Shown here one piece after another: positions 34,985-44,009 of a stretch of 64,000 nucleotides of DNA. Below the pieces are notes generated by a model. It was given only the letters and a program-made list of their open reading frames with translations. It was not told the origin of the DNA and searched no databases. Position 1 is the stretch's first letter, and each line of letters begins with the position of its first letter. This stretch comes from Rhabdophis nuchalis (lineage: Eukaryota; Chordata; Lepidosauria; Squamata; Natricidae): contig CM077644.1 in assembly GCA_039707465.1 (NCBI GenBank), positions 100,115,875 through 100,179,874 of the forward strand, given 5' to 3'. The position numbers and the translations under genes are program-made.

Positions 34985-35651
34985 ATTGCATACATAAAAA
35001 GGAAAATGCTGCTAACTAGGGCATACAAAACCTTTGCATACCTATACTTGAATACTGCTCTCCTGCCTGGAACCCACACTGCATTTCCGACATTAAAACA
35101 TCAGAGAAGGTCCAGGGGTATTTTACAAGAAGAGATCTCAACTTCTGTGCTCGTAATAAAATTCTGCATACCACCAGGCTTATAATTTTTGGCCTGGATA
35201 ACCTTGAACTGTGTCATCTACTTTCAAACCTAAGCTTAGTGCACATAATCATCTGCCATAATGTCCTGTTAATGACTATTTTTACTTCAACGGCAATAAC
35301 ACAAGGGCTATCAATAGATACAAACTAGATGTAATCCATTCTAATCTTGATTGCAGGAAAAACGATTTCAGCAATAGAGCCATAAATGTGGGGAACATCC
35401 TACCTGATGCTGTTGTTCGTTCCTCTAACCCCCACACCTTTTACCTTAAGCTGTCTACCATGGACCTTATGCATTTCTTAAGAGGTCCCTAAAGGGGCGT
35501 GCATAAGTGCATTAGCGTACTGACCGTCCCTGTCCTATTGTCCCATTGATATGTACTCTTTTTATGTGTTTGTGTTTTACTTATTTATATCCATTTATTT
35601 GTGCTATTTTTCATGTTTTCATATGTTGTCGGTGAATAAATAAATAAATAG
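34985..35651 (+). mobile_element. CR1-like LINE C-terminal region and 3' end, decayed
   Basis: Broken frames show KMLLTRAYKTFAYLYLEYCS-like sequence, then NRYKLDVIHSNLDCRKNDFS and SNRAINVGNILPDAVV near 35308-35420, followed by CATTTCTTAAGAGGTCCC and an AATAAATAAATAAATAG tail at 35635-35651. The pattern (reverse transcriptase C-terminus, short 3' UTR, AATA tail) fits a squamate CR1. Point changes and stops show it is dead. Confidence 0.6.
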
Positions 35652-36470
35652 GGGGAGAAAGAATGATCAGCTGCTCGTGCGTTCTCAGCCAGTTACTTCA
35701 TCAAACCAAGATATCCTGCAAACACACATGAACAAGACGTTAATAGCTCAGATCTCAGCCTATAAAATGAGGCAAATGCTATACCATATCTAGTTTCACT
35801 AATCATAGCATGTGGATGTTTAAGTTCCTTTTCTTACCTGGCTCCAGCCACCAAGAGAAGAGATGCTCTCGTGAGAAACAAAGACCACAAAGGAAAGAAA
35901 AATGTAGATTTCTCCACCATTGACAAATCAACGACAACTCTTGAGTCTTACTTCTGTTTGGCTCCTTAGACATTAGTTTTTGAAGGCATTAATTGCCTTT
36001 ATCTTTTTCCTAAATTGACCTCTTTTTTTTTAACTCTCTTGTTATCCAAACATTTTGGAATGGAATTTCCCCCATTTACTGTTGGTGTCCAGGGCAACAG
36101 CCCACATTACTCCCCAATAGGCTCAGTCATGCACGTTTTGATAATAAAAGGTAATGTGAAAAGTAATCTTTGATTCATCTATCATTCCTGTCAGATATAA
36201 ATTTCACATTTTAAAGGGAGCTGCGATGACGGACTTTCCTTAATAAAATGAAAAATAGGGAGCACTTTCTGTACCTTAGTGGACCTGCTGAGAGAAAGAT
36301 AAAGCTCTCCTTGTCCCTTGAAGTCCACGTGCCTTGAAAGAAGCCTACTGAATTTTCAAGACCTACCGAACTAAAAGACTAGTATGGAAGATAACTGATA
36401 ATGCTTCTCCCATAATGTTAGGCTGGAAGCAGAGGCTTAACAGAAATCAAGCACACTGAACTCATGATGT
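35652..36470. other. no recognised feature
   Basis: Unique-looking sequence without a supported exon or repeat end. Confidence 0.45.
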
Positions 36471-36473
36471 TCA

Positions 36474-36610
36474 TGCACTGATGATGTTACCTAGTTAGGG
36501 TAATAAAATGTCTGCAAGAAAACAAGCAAGCTCAGAGAGCACCAAGGATCCCTCATTTCAACCCTGAGCTTACAAATATTCACCTTTACTGGTACATTGA
36601 ATTCAGCCTT
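36474..36610 (+). mobile_element. Penelope-like 3' tail (plus)
   Basis: Reads GCACTGATGATGTTACCTAG, AATAAAATGTCTGCAAGAAA, AGCTCAGAGAGCACCAAGG and CCCTCATTTCAACCCTGAGC. The inverted counterpart is at 41761-41905, and the GCGCTGATGATATTAC motif at the end of the Penelope-like copy at 51.2-52.0 kb begins the same way, which is the basis for the class call. Confidence 0.5.
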
Positions 36611-37027
36611 AACCAATTGCTGTCCCATTAATTTCTGTGGATATGCATAAAACATGAGTTTGGAACCAATGCATTGCTGTTCTATGTATCCGATGGAGAG
36701 AACCATTCAATTTTCTGAATATGACTGAGGTCCCAAGTAGTTTCGGATAGAGAGTCACTTGTTAATTCTATGGGAATTAAGTCATGAAATCAACAGCGTT
36801 ATAAACTGAATTTATTTTGATTTTTTTTTTTACATATATCAAGGATATTTATAAAAACATTTTTTTAACTCAAATCTTTCTCCCTTCCACAAATCCCTTA
36901 ATTCTTGATTCTTGTTATATCTGCAGATGTTTTCTATTATGCTTCGTAATTGCAGGAGATATAAAACCAAAATCTTCAGACTGGCTCAACAGTTAAACTG
37001 GGGCTACTTACAAGGTACATGTTAGGG
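36611..37027. other. no recognised feature
   Basis: AT-rich; the T-rich segment at about 36819-36900 may be a minus-strand retroposon tail, unproven. Confidence 0.4.
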
Positions 37028-37288
37028 CAGGGATCTCCCACCCCGAGCGGTGGGCTGTGAAGGGATTGCAAGTGGGCTGTGGAAAAGGCCAGCAAGTGCA
37101 CACATGCATCCTCACTTGAGCGAGCAACAAGTGAGCGTGTGTGCATATGCTCCATTTGTGTGAGCTGCAGGTGCACAAGCACGCAGCTCATGTAAATGGA
37201 GATGTGCAAATGTGTGCTTGCCAGTTGCTTGTGTGGAACCATTCCCTCCCCCGCTGGTCCAAAAAGCCAGAAATGTTGAGGAACTCTG
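37028..37288. mobile_element. hAT-type element with 8-bp duplication
   Basis: Left end CAGGGATCTCCCACCCC and right end ATGTTGAGGAACTCTG are weak inverted copies. Flanks TGTTAGGG (37020-37027) and TATTAGGG (37289-37296) agree in seven of eight bases. The interior is rich in GTGTGCATATGC-type CpG-decayed sequence. No transposase. Confidence 0.7.
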
Positions 37289-37606
37289 TATTAGGGAACA
37301 GAGCAGTTACATAGACACCTTATTTCTCTTCTCTTTACTTCTCAAAAGTAGTGAGTTTAAATATGTACCAAAACCTTCAGAAAGGTTTTTACTGCTTTTT
37401 GACAGGCTGTGAATCCACATACTTTAAATCATACACACATGTCCACAAGTAGGACTGACTTTCTTTATAATTTACAGCCACTTAACAGAGTAAGATTTCC
37501 CCTGCTTGCAAAGGTACAGCTCAGAATCACACACCAGTCCATGATGTTAGATAGATGAAGGCAGTCATGGTCTACAGAGGGGAAGAAATGGGTGGATAGT
37601 CTACAG

Positions 37607-37741
37607 CAGGGGTCTCCAACCTTTGGAACTTTAAGTCTGAAGGACTTCAGCTCCCAGAATTCTCCAGCCAGCAAAGCTGGCTGGAGAATTCTGGGAGCTG
37701 AAGTCCTTCAGACTTAAAGTTCCAAAGGTTGGCGACCCCTG
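37607..37741. mobile_element. palindromic hAT MITE, copy 2
   Basis: 135 bp; left end CAGGGGTCTCCAACCTTTGG and right end CCAAAGGTTGGCGACCCCTG; centre GCCAGCAAAGCTGGC. The two halves are nearly exact reverse complements. Perfect 8-bp duplication GTCTACAG (37599-37606 and 37742-37749). Confidence 0.92.
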
Positions 37742-37752
37742 GTCTACAGTGC

Positions 37753-37849
37753 CAGGAGGGTCAAACTGGCAGCCTGCAGGCTGGATGTATCACCCCAGCT
37801 CCGCAAAAGACATTACAATACATCACATGACGGCAACATGACACCACGC
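37753..37849. mobile_element. hAT remnant related to 51553-51685
   Basis: Starts CAGGAGGGTCAAACTGGC, with CAGCCTGCAGGCTGG and ACCCCAGCTCCGCAAAAG, matching the element at 51553. The right end is decayed and the duplication is not convincing. Confidence 0.5.
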
Positions 37850-37869
37850 TAGTATAGCATGGTCTATAC

Positions 37870-38136
37870 CAAGGGTAGTCAACCTTTTTATACCGACTGC
37901 CCACTTTTGTTTCTCTGTTAGTAGTAAAATTTTCTAACCGCCCACCAGTTACACAGTAATGGAGATTTTATGAAAACCTAATGAAAATGTTTTTAAATAA
38001 TGCTATGAATTTTTTTTTTAAGTCAATTAAATTTAAAAAAAGGAAAGTGCTTCAGTATTGGACAAAACCCCTACCGCCCACTGTGAAAGCTGGAATGCCC
38101 ACTAGTGGGCGGTAGGGACCAGGTTGACTACCACTG
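37870..38136. mobile_element. hAT element, CAGTGGTAGTCAACC family
   Basis: 267 bp with left end CAAGGGTAGTCAACCTTTT and right end ACCAGGTTGACTACCACTG (inverted). Flanks GTCTATAC (37862-37869) and GTCTACAC (38137-38144) agree in seven of eight. The CCGCCCAC interior motif occurs near both ends. Confidence 0.82.
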
Positions 38137-38144
38137 GTCTACAC

Positions 38145-39820
38145 TATCAGAGTAGTATCACTATACAAGTAAAATGGAGGACTCTTGATAGGAGGACTAT
38201 CAAAAATAGACTTTCAGGAAAAGAGATGGTGGGAGTTATCAGGGTACCAAACTGGATTCTAAAAAACCTGCTTTTTGGAACATTCGTCTGCGACTTTGAA
38301 AAGCAATTGCATCTGTGTTTCTGTGGATAAAGCCACAGAAATTAAATAATTAAGAGCTGTAGGTAGATGCTATACTTGTGACCTTGCATGCACCAAAGCA
38401 TATATTAGGAACTGAATCCATAGTGCTGCATGGAACCATCAGAAACTGCTCGGTCACAAAGTGCCAGGCACTATGGTGCAGTTCTGGGGCTTGAGTAATT
38501 TTCTGTAGCAGAAAAAACTTTGAACAGGCCTACTACTGACTGAGGCTTAAAAAATGATTACATTTTTATTTTAAATAATCAGTGAAAGGGTGGGGGGGTT
38601 TTTTTTGTTCACAAAGAAGAAATACTATCAAAAGCAATTCAGAGAAAATAGAATGGAGACATTTGCTTTTCCAAAACAACATTTTATTTAAAAAAAAATC
38701 ATTCCAGAGATGAAATTATGCTCTTAAATGGCAAGTAGAGAGAAGCATGAAGAATTTTGGATTTCCTTCTCCAAATCTAAAAAGCATCCATCAATGTGTG
38801 AGATATATTTAGGTCTGTGATAATCAATCATCCTGACTGTTCGGAGTGCTCAAGCTTCCTCAAATGTTGCCGTACATTTCATGCAACTACTGCATCAAAA
38901 TAGGGTTTTAACTGTACATTGTAAATTTGAAATCCTTTAAAAAATATAGATTTGGGAAGAAAAGGGCTAGGAAGAGAGGTGCACCACAAAAGTAGATAGA
39001 TTTGTTCATCCTTTAAATCTCTATTGTAAATATCCACTTTTCTCCCCAAATAATTTAGTTAAATTGAAAACCAAATTGAAAAGGCAGACTTAACAACAAC
39101 AGAAACCACTACTAAATAAAAGTATATGGAAAACATTAAAAGTAACCTAAATAATAACACTAAAAAAACAATTTAGGTATCATAACTTAAATCTGTTGAA
39201 TACCACATCCATGAGTCTGATTAAATTCATTGCTTGTGCATGGATTGGATATGCATGCATGCATGTAGAAGCAATTTAGATTTTTTGGGTCCTAAATTTA
39301 GCATAACGTTTTTTTAAATTAAAATTTTGCATAATTATATTAGCACATACAAGATTGGTCAGCCATTGCTCCTAGATTTTTAAATGTGTATGTTTTCTCC
39401 TGAGGAGAATTTGATTAGTAATTAGGGATTAAATTTTTCTCTTTTCAAAGAAGAAAAAAATATCCTTAGAGTGAGTTGAGGGTTACTTTCAATTTATGAA
39501 CAGCTTTCTTTTAAAGCTTTAGGAAAGTGCACATATACATTACAATGAGACTTTACTCCTTTATGTTCAGTGTTTTAATTAAGCATCTGAATTGTTTTTG
39601 ATGTGTCGTAAAATGTGCTAATTCAATTGATACTTAATATCTTAAAAGCTCAGTGAACGTGGAAAAAATCGGCTGCATTTATGGGACAATAAAATGAAGA
39701 GGGTAAAAGATATATATTCAGAAGGTAAGAAACTACTTCTGTTTCAGCTATGTAAATAAGCCATGAAAAACTAGAAAACTTTTGGTGGCAGAGCAAGGCA
39801 ACTTTTATTGGAAACTAGCC
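38145..39820. other. no recognised feature
   Basis: AT-rich, unique-looking sequence with a GGGTGGGGGGGTTTTTTTTG tract near 38588. No exon or transposon end supported. Confidence 0.45.
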
Positions 39821-39821
39821 G

Positions 39822-40173
39822 TTCCCGGCCATGCATTGCTGTGGCCTAGTCTTAAATGGCCAACCAATCTGTGTGTAGATCTGCACCTGCACACACAAAT
39901 ACATACATATAACCACCGTATAACCCCCAACCTACCTACCTGCTGTATTTCCCCCCCCTCTACCTACCTACTGTATTTCTCCCTCTCCCTCTCTATCCCT
40001 CTACCTACCTACCTACCTACCTACCTACCTGCCTACCTACCTACCTACCTACCTGCTGGATTTCTCCCTCTCCTTCTCTATCCCTCTACCTACCTACCTA
40101 CCTACCTACCTACCTACCTACCTACCTACCTCTCTACCTACCTACTGTATTTCTCCCTCTCCCTCTCTATCCC

Positions 40174-40245
<72 letters not shown>

Positions 40246-40375
40246 CCTACCTACCTACCTACCTACCTACCTACCTACCTATCTACCTACTGCATTTCTC
40301 CCTCCCTCTCTCTATTCCTATAGCTGCCTACCTACCTACTCTATTTCTCCTTCAATCTTATGGACAGAGTATTTT
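39822..40375. repeat. CTAC/CTAT array with higher-order spacer repeat
   Basis: Tracts of CTAC (39918-40278, interrupted) and CTAT (about 40176-40244) alternate with five or six copies of a spacer reading TGTATTTCTCCCTCTCCC with TCTCTATCCCT. The left border ACTAGCCGTTCCCGGCCATG resembles the end of a repeat common in squamates that I cannot classify. The right border continues into a segment with GGAAGCGATCGGTGCAGTAC (about 40525), which looks like part of the same interspersed element. A 200-codon open frame over the array is an artefact of the four-base periodicity. Confidence 0.8.
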
Positions 40376-40620
40376 ATGTCATAAAGGATGACGTACCTTT
40401 TTTACAATTTTTTACATTTCCGTTGCATGGAACATTGCATTTCCTGGCACAGGTGTGACATCTACACAATCTATATATATCATTGGTGCCGTATTTGAAA
40501 GGAACGTTGTGTGAAAATTTGGAAGCGATCGGTGCAGTACTTTCGGAGATTAGCGGTTTTGAACAAACTCTTGTTACATTTTTATTTTTGGGGAAAAAAT
40601 AGAGACACGTATTAGCTCCT
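40376..40620. mobile_element. unclassified interspersed repeat, right part
   Basis: Includes CCGTATTTGAAAGGAACG and AAATTTGGAAGCGATCGGTG followed by TACTTTCGGAGATTAG. Phrases of this sort occur at ends of repeats in many animals. Paired with the ACTAGCCGTTCCCGG segment at 39822 across the array. Class unknown. Confidence 0.35.
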
Positions 40621-40856
40621 CTATCTATATCATCTATATCTATTATGTATTTTATATTATTACATATTATATAGAGAGGATAAAGGGTGCAAGTGACAAA
40701 GTACATATCATGGCTCATGCTTGCATGAGCCATTGCTACCTATATATTATATATTTCTATTTATTATTGCCAAAAAGCCCAAAAGACCCAAATAGCAAAT
40801 TACAAATCTAAAATCTAAAATTTGCCATTAGGTAAAATAGTTCAACAAGGTAAATA

Positions 40857-41449
40857 TAGTAGTGGCCAAAATTGTGGAAAAGTGTATTTTTGAGGTTTGA
40901 TGGTTAATAACACCACTTTATTTGGAGTAGTACCATAAAATTATATATCAATGGAAAGATAATTTAATCAAGAATGTCATGCAACAAATCTGTATTCTAT
41001 GAAGTTATAGCCAAATATAGCCAGCAATAAAACCCAGTTAATAGAAGCAAACATTCAATCTTAGTTTCACATTATAACAGCAACTGAACTAAAAGACTTG
41101 ATTCATCTAAAGGTTACCCAACTAAATATTAAGTGACATGGTGATAATTTTTGTATATCCAGTTTTTCTGTGGTGATAATTTTTGTAAATCTTGTTTTTT
41201 CAATGTGTTTCACTTTTCTTCTTTATAACTGTTCTAATAGCAAATCCTTCATAAAAGTTATTGCATTATATTCTTGATTAAATATCTTTCTACTGGGAGA
41301 TAGGGCGGGATAGAAATCTAATAAAATAAATAAATAAATAAAATATATAATTTTATGGTACTATTAAAAAAAGTGGTGTTATTAGCCGTCAAACCTCAAA
41401 AATACTGTACACTTTTCCCAAAAGGTTTCCACAATTTTGGTCACTACTC
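40857..41449. mobile_element. Tc1/mariner-type element with TA duplication
   Basis: Left end TAGTAGTGGCCAAAATTGTG and right end ACAATTTTGGTCACTACTC are inverted copies, with TA at 40855-40856 and 41450-41451. The inverted identity extends through a TTTGAGGTTTGA motif and AATAACACCACTTT. Interior decayed; a LINE-type tail (41283-41342) lies inside. No transposase frame. Confidence 0.75.
41283..41342 (+). mobile_element. LINE tail fragment nested in the Tc1/mariner-type element
   Basis: Reads TACTGGGAGATAGGGCGGG then ATAGAAATC and an AATAAATAAATAAATAAAA tail, typical of L2/CR1-type 3' ends. Short, so a chance of misassignment remains. Confidence 0.45.
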
Positions 41450-41760
41450 TATTTAATAAATATTACATAATAAAGTTAACATCCAGCTCATAAATTCCAG
41501 CAGAAACAAATTTGGCCATTTGTTCCACTGAAGAAAATGAACCTTATGCAAAGCACCAATCATGACATGATCTAAAAAACAAAATAGTTAAAATGGCACT
41601 CTACTAAAGTTGAATGCAAACAATGGAAAATTCGTATTTTAAAACTTTCCATTAGGGAAATGGGTGCCTCAAAGAATGAAAACCTAATGTTTGCATCTAA
41701 AAATAAGGATTGGGAATAAGCTATGTAAATGAAGGGAAAGATTAGGTTATATAAATGAAG

Positions 41761-41905
41761 GGAAGACTGGTATTACCTATAAAGGAGAATATTTGTAGCT
41801 CATGGTTGAAATGAGGGGTCCTTGGTGCTCTCTGAACTTGCTTCTTTTCTTGCAGATATTTCATTAACCAAACTAGGTAACATCATCAGGGCTAGTTACT
41901 AGTTA
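41761..41905 (-). mobile_element. Penelope-like 3' tail (minus)
   Basis: On the minus strand it reads CCCTGATGATGTTACCTAG, ATGAAATATCTGCAAGAAAA, AGTTCAGAGAGCACCAAGGA and CCCTCATTTCAACCATGAGC, the same element as 36474-36610. Confidence 0.5.
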
Positions 41906-42551
41906 CCCCTCAGACTGGTATTAAATCTACAGTGCACATGTTGTGATGTTGTAAATCTAAAATATTATGATTATTATTTTATGATTTTCTTTTAATTCCA
42001 TAGAAAAGCAATCTGATTTGAATATTTTACTAATACGAACAATAAAGGACGCAAAACTTTCAGCACAACAGAAATTTATAGTGTAGATGAAGACCACAAC
42101 AAAAGGCTTGATAAAAGATCGAGAGTACGGTATTAGGAACTTCATACGTACACAAAAATGCCTAATTGATGCACATAATACAACGATGCATAAACTGAAA
42201 CAAAACTAACTTACTAAATGAAATCCCTTTCTAGTAATTTAAAAATATTTAACATTTTCATGAAATGAACATTGGAGTTGTAGGTAAAAATAGCTTGCCT
42301 GTCATCGCAATAGATTTGCATCAAGTAGTTTAGTAATCCAGAAATTGAGAAAACATTGGTTTCTTTGGGAATAAAAATTAGAAGAGCTTCTGCTAGCCTG
42401 ACAGATGTGTTGAACTGAAGCTCTCCTCATCATCTGCCAATTTAGCCAAAGGTTATATTAGAAGCATGCTTTCTTTCACGTTGCATTTTTTGTGACCAAT
42501 GTGAGAAGTTACAGCTGTGACTGAAGATATATACTATAGATCGGTCTAAAT
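41906..42551. other. no recognised feature
   Basis: AT-rich sequence; a short minus-strand frame (41957-42145) has no recognisable domain. Confidence 0.45.
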
Positions 42552-42679
42552 CAGGGGTTCCCAAACTTGGCAACTTTAAGACTTGTGAACTTCAACTCCC
42601 AGAATTCTCCAGCCAGCTAAGACTCTCCAGCCAGCTAAGACTCCACAAGTCTTAAAGTTGCCAAGTTTGGGAAACCCTG
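42552..42679. mobile_element. palindromic hAT MITE, copy 3
   Basis: 128 bp; left end CAGGGGTTCCCAAACTTGG and right end CCAAGTTTGGGAAACCCTG, with perfect 8-bp duplication GTCTAAAT (42544-42551 and 42680-42687). The right half has lost most of its arm: TCTCCAGCCAGCTAAGAC is present twice where the centre and right arm should be. Confidence 0.9.
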
Positions 42680-43102
42680 GTCTAAATTTAGTGTATATCA
42701 CAATTGCTTTTAAATAAATTATTTAAAACATACTAGCACAAGAAAATTCATATTTGGTTTTGTGAATAACTTTCTCTAAAATACACATTTCTCAACCTCT
42801 TCCCCTAATAAAAATGGTTTCAGGAGTCTGGAGCGCCTTTGTAAACTATGCATCTGGTGAAAAGAATGTTAGCTCTTGAAAGTTTATGCCTTTTAATAAA
42901 ATCTGTTTATTAATAAAACATCTGAAAAGGTGCTATCAAAATCTTTCTGACTTTTGGCCTACAGAGACTAGCATTGCTGCCTTCCTATGATATCTATGAA
43001 GAGAAGCACCACATTCTGTAGGTTCTGTAATATACATTTTACGTAACTATATTGTCTAGGCTTTATTGCATGCAACTTTCATTTGTGTGTCTCTGTGTAT
43101 GT
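42680..43102. other. no recognised feature
   Basis: AT-rich spacer between two hAT elements, ending in a short GTGTCTCTGTGTATGTG tract. Confidence 0.45.
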
Positions 43103-43110
43103 GTGTATAT

Positions 43111-43304
43111 CAGTGGTTCTCAACCTGTCGGTCGGGACCCCTTTGGGGGTCGAATGACCCTTTCACAGGGGTCGCCTAAGACCATCGGAAACACATATTT
43201 TTGATGTTCTTAGGAACCGAGACACCAATTTTATGGTTGGGGGTCGTCACAACATGAGGAACTGTATTAAAGGGTCGTGGCATTGGGAAGGTTGAGAACT
43301 ATTG
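43111..43304. mobile_element. SPIN: SPIN (Space Invader) non-autonomous hAT element
   Basis: 194 bp with ends CAGTGGTTCTCAACCTG and AGGTTGAGAACTATTG (inverted). The interior has GTCGGGACCCCTTTGGGGGT, GACCCTTTCACAGGGGTCGC, CCTAAGACCATCGG, AACACATATTTT and GGGTCGTCACAACATGAGG then AACTGTATTAAAGGGTCG. This order matches SPIN, a hAT family known for horizontal transfer among tetrapods. The perfect 8-bp duplication GTGTATAT (43103-43110 and 43305-43312) proves the ends. Shorter than the usual non-autonomous form as I recall it, from an internal deletion. It encodes no transposase. Confidence 0.93.
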
Positions 43305-43312
43305 GTGTATAT

Positions 43313-43745
43313 AGTCCCCAAATATGTATTCAGTTTATGGGAAAAAAAATCAACAATTTGTCACAAGCTTCTTGCATTTATGCCATGACTTTGTAACTAA
43401 TTGGTATGGATACTCCAATTGCAAAGTCAATTTTTATAGCTCTGATTGTGGGGAGACAGTTAATACTGTTATTAGTTAGTACTAATAAGAGGTGGGTCTA
43501 GGGCCTATATAATTTTTAAAAAGCTATCCAACATTTCTCTATTAATGCAGTTAGAAAAGAATAGATGGTCGAGAACAATTCATATTTTAATTATTTTTCA
43601 AAGTAGTTGGATCTATTCAACCTTTCTCTTTGGGGAGGCGATGGTAGGGAGAATTTGATGAAGGCTTTGAAGTTCCTTGTAAAAGCAGAAATGGGGGTGA
43701 GTGGGGTTGTTAAGACTATGCATGGCAGCATCTATTCTTTCCAGA
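43313..43745. other. no recognised feature
   Basis: Unique-looking spacer between SPIN and the next hAT element. Confidence 0.45.
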
Positions 43746-43753
43746 ATCAGCAT

Positions 43754-44001
43754 CGAGGGTGGGTTCTGGCAGCCACTACTGCCAGTTCACTCTGGGATGC
43801 ACCGCCCATGCATGTGTGCTTGATGCGCACTGCACACATTGCACAGTACAACAAAAATTGCTCTGCGCATGTGCAGAAGCAAAAAACAAGATGTTGCCAC
43901 CTATGGCGCTGCAGGAGAACGCTGCTGGTTCTAGTGATCCTGGCCGCCAAGCTACTACCAGTTCTGCTGAACTGGTCCAAACTGGTAGGAACCCACCTCT
44001 G
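43754..44001. mobile_element. hAT element, CAGAGGTGGGTTCC family
   Basis: 248 bp; left end CGAGGGTGGGTTCTGG and right end TAGGAACCCACCTCTG are inverted copies. Flanks ATCAGCAT (43746-43753) and ATCGGCAT (44002-44009) agree in seven of eight. Open frames on both strands here are shadows of its GC-richer sequence. Confidence 0.8.
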
Positions 44002-44009
44002 ATCGGCAT

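Noticed and set aside
39782..40384. 200-codon plus-strand frame rich in YLPT and YLSI repeats
   Set aside because: Periodic CTAC/CTAT array read in frame; no start context, no domain.
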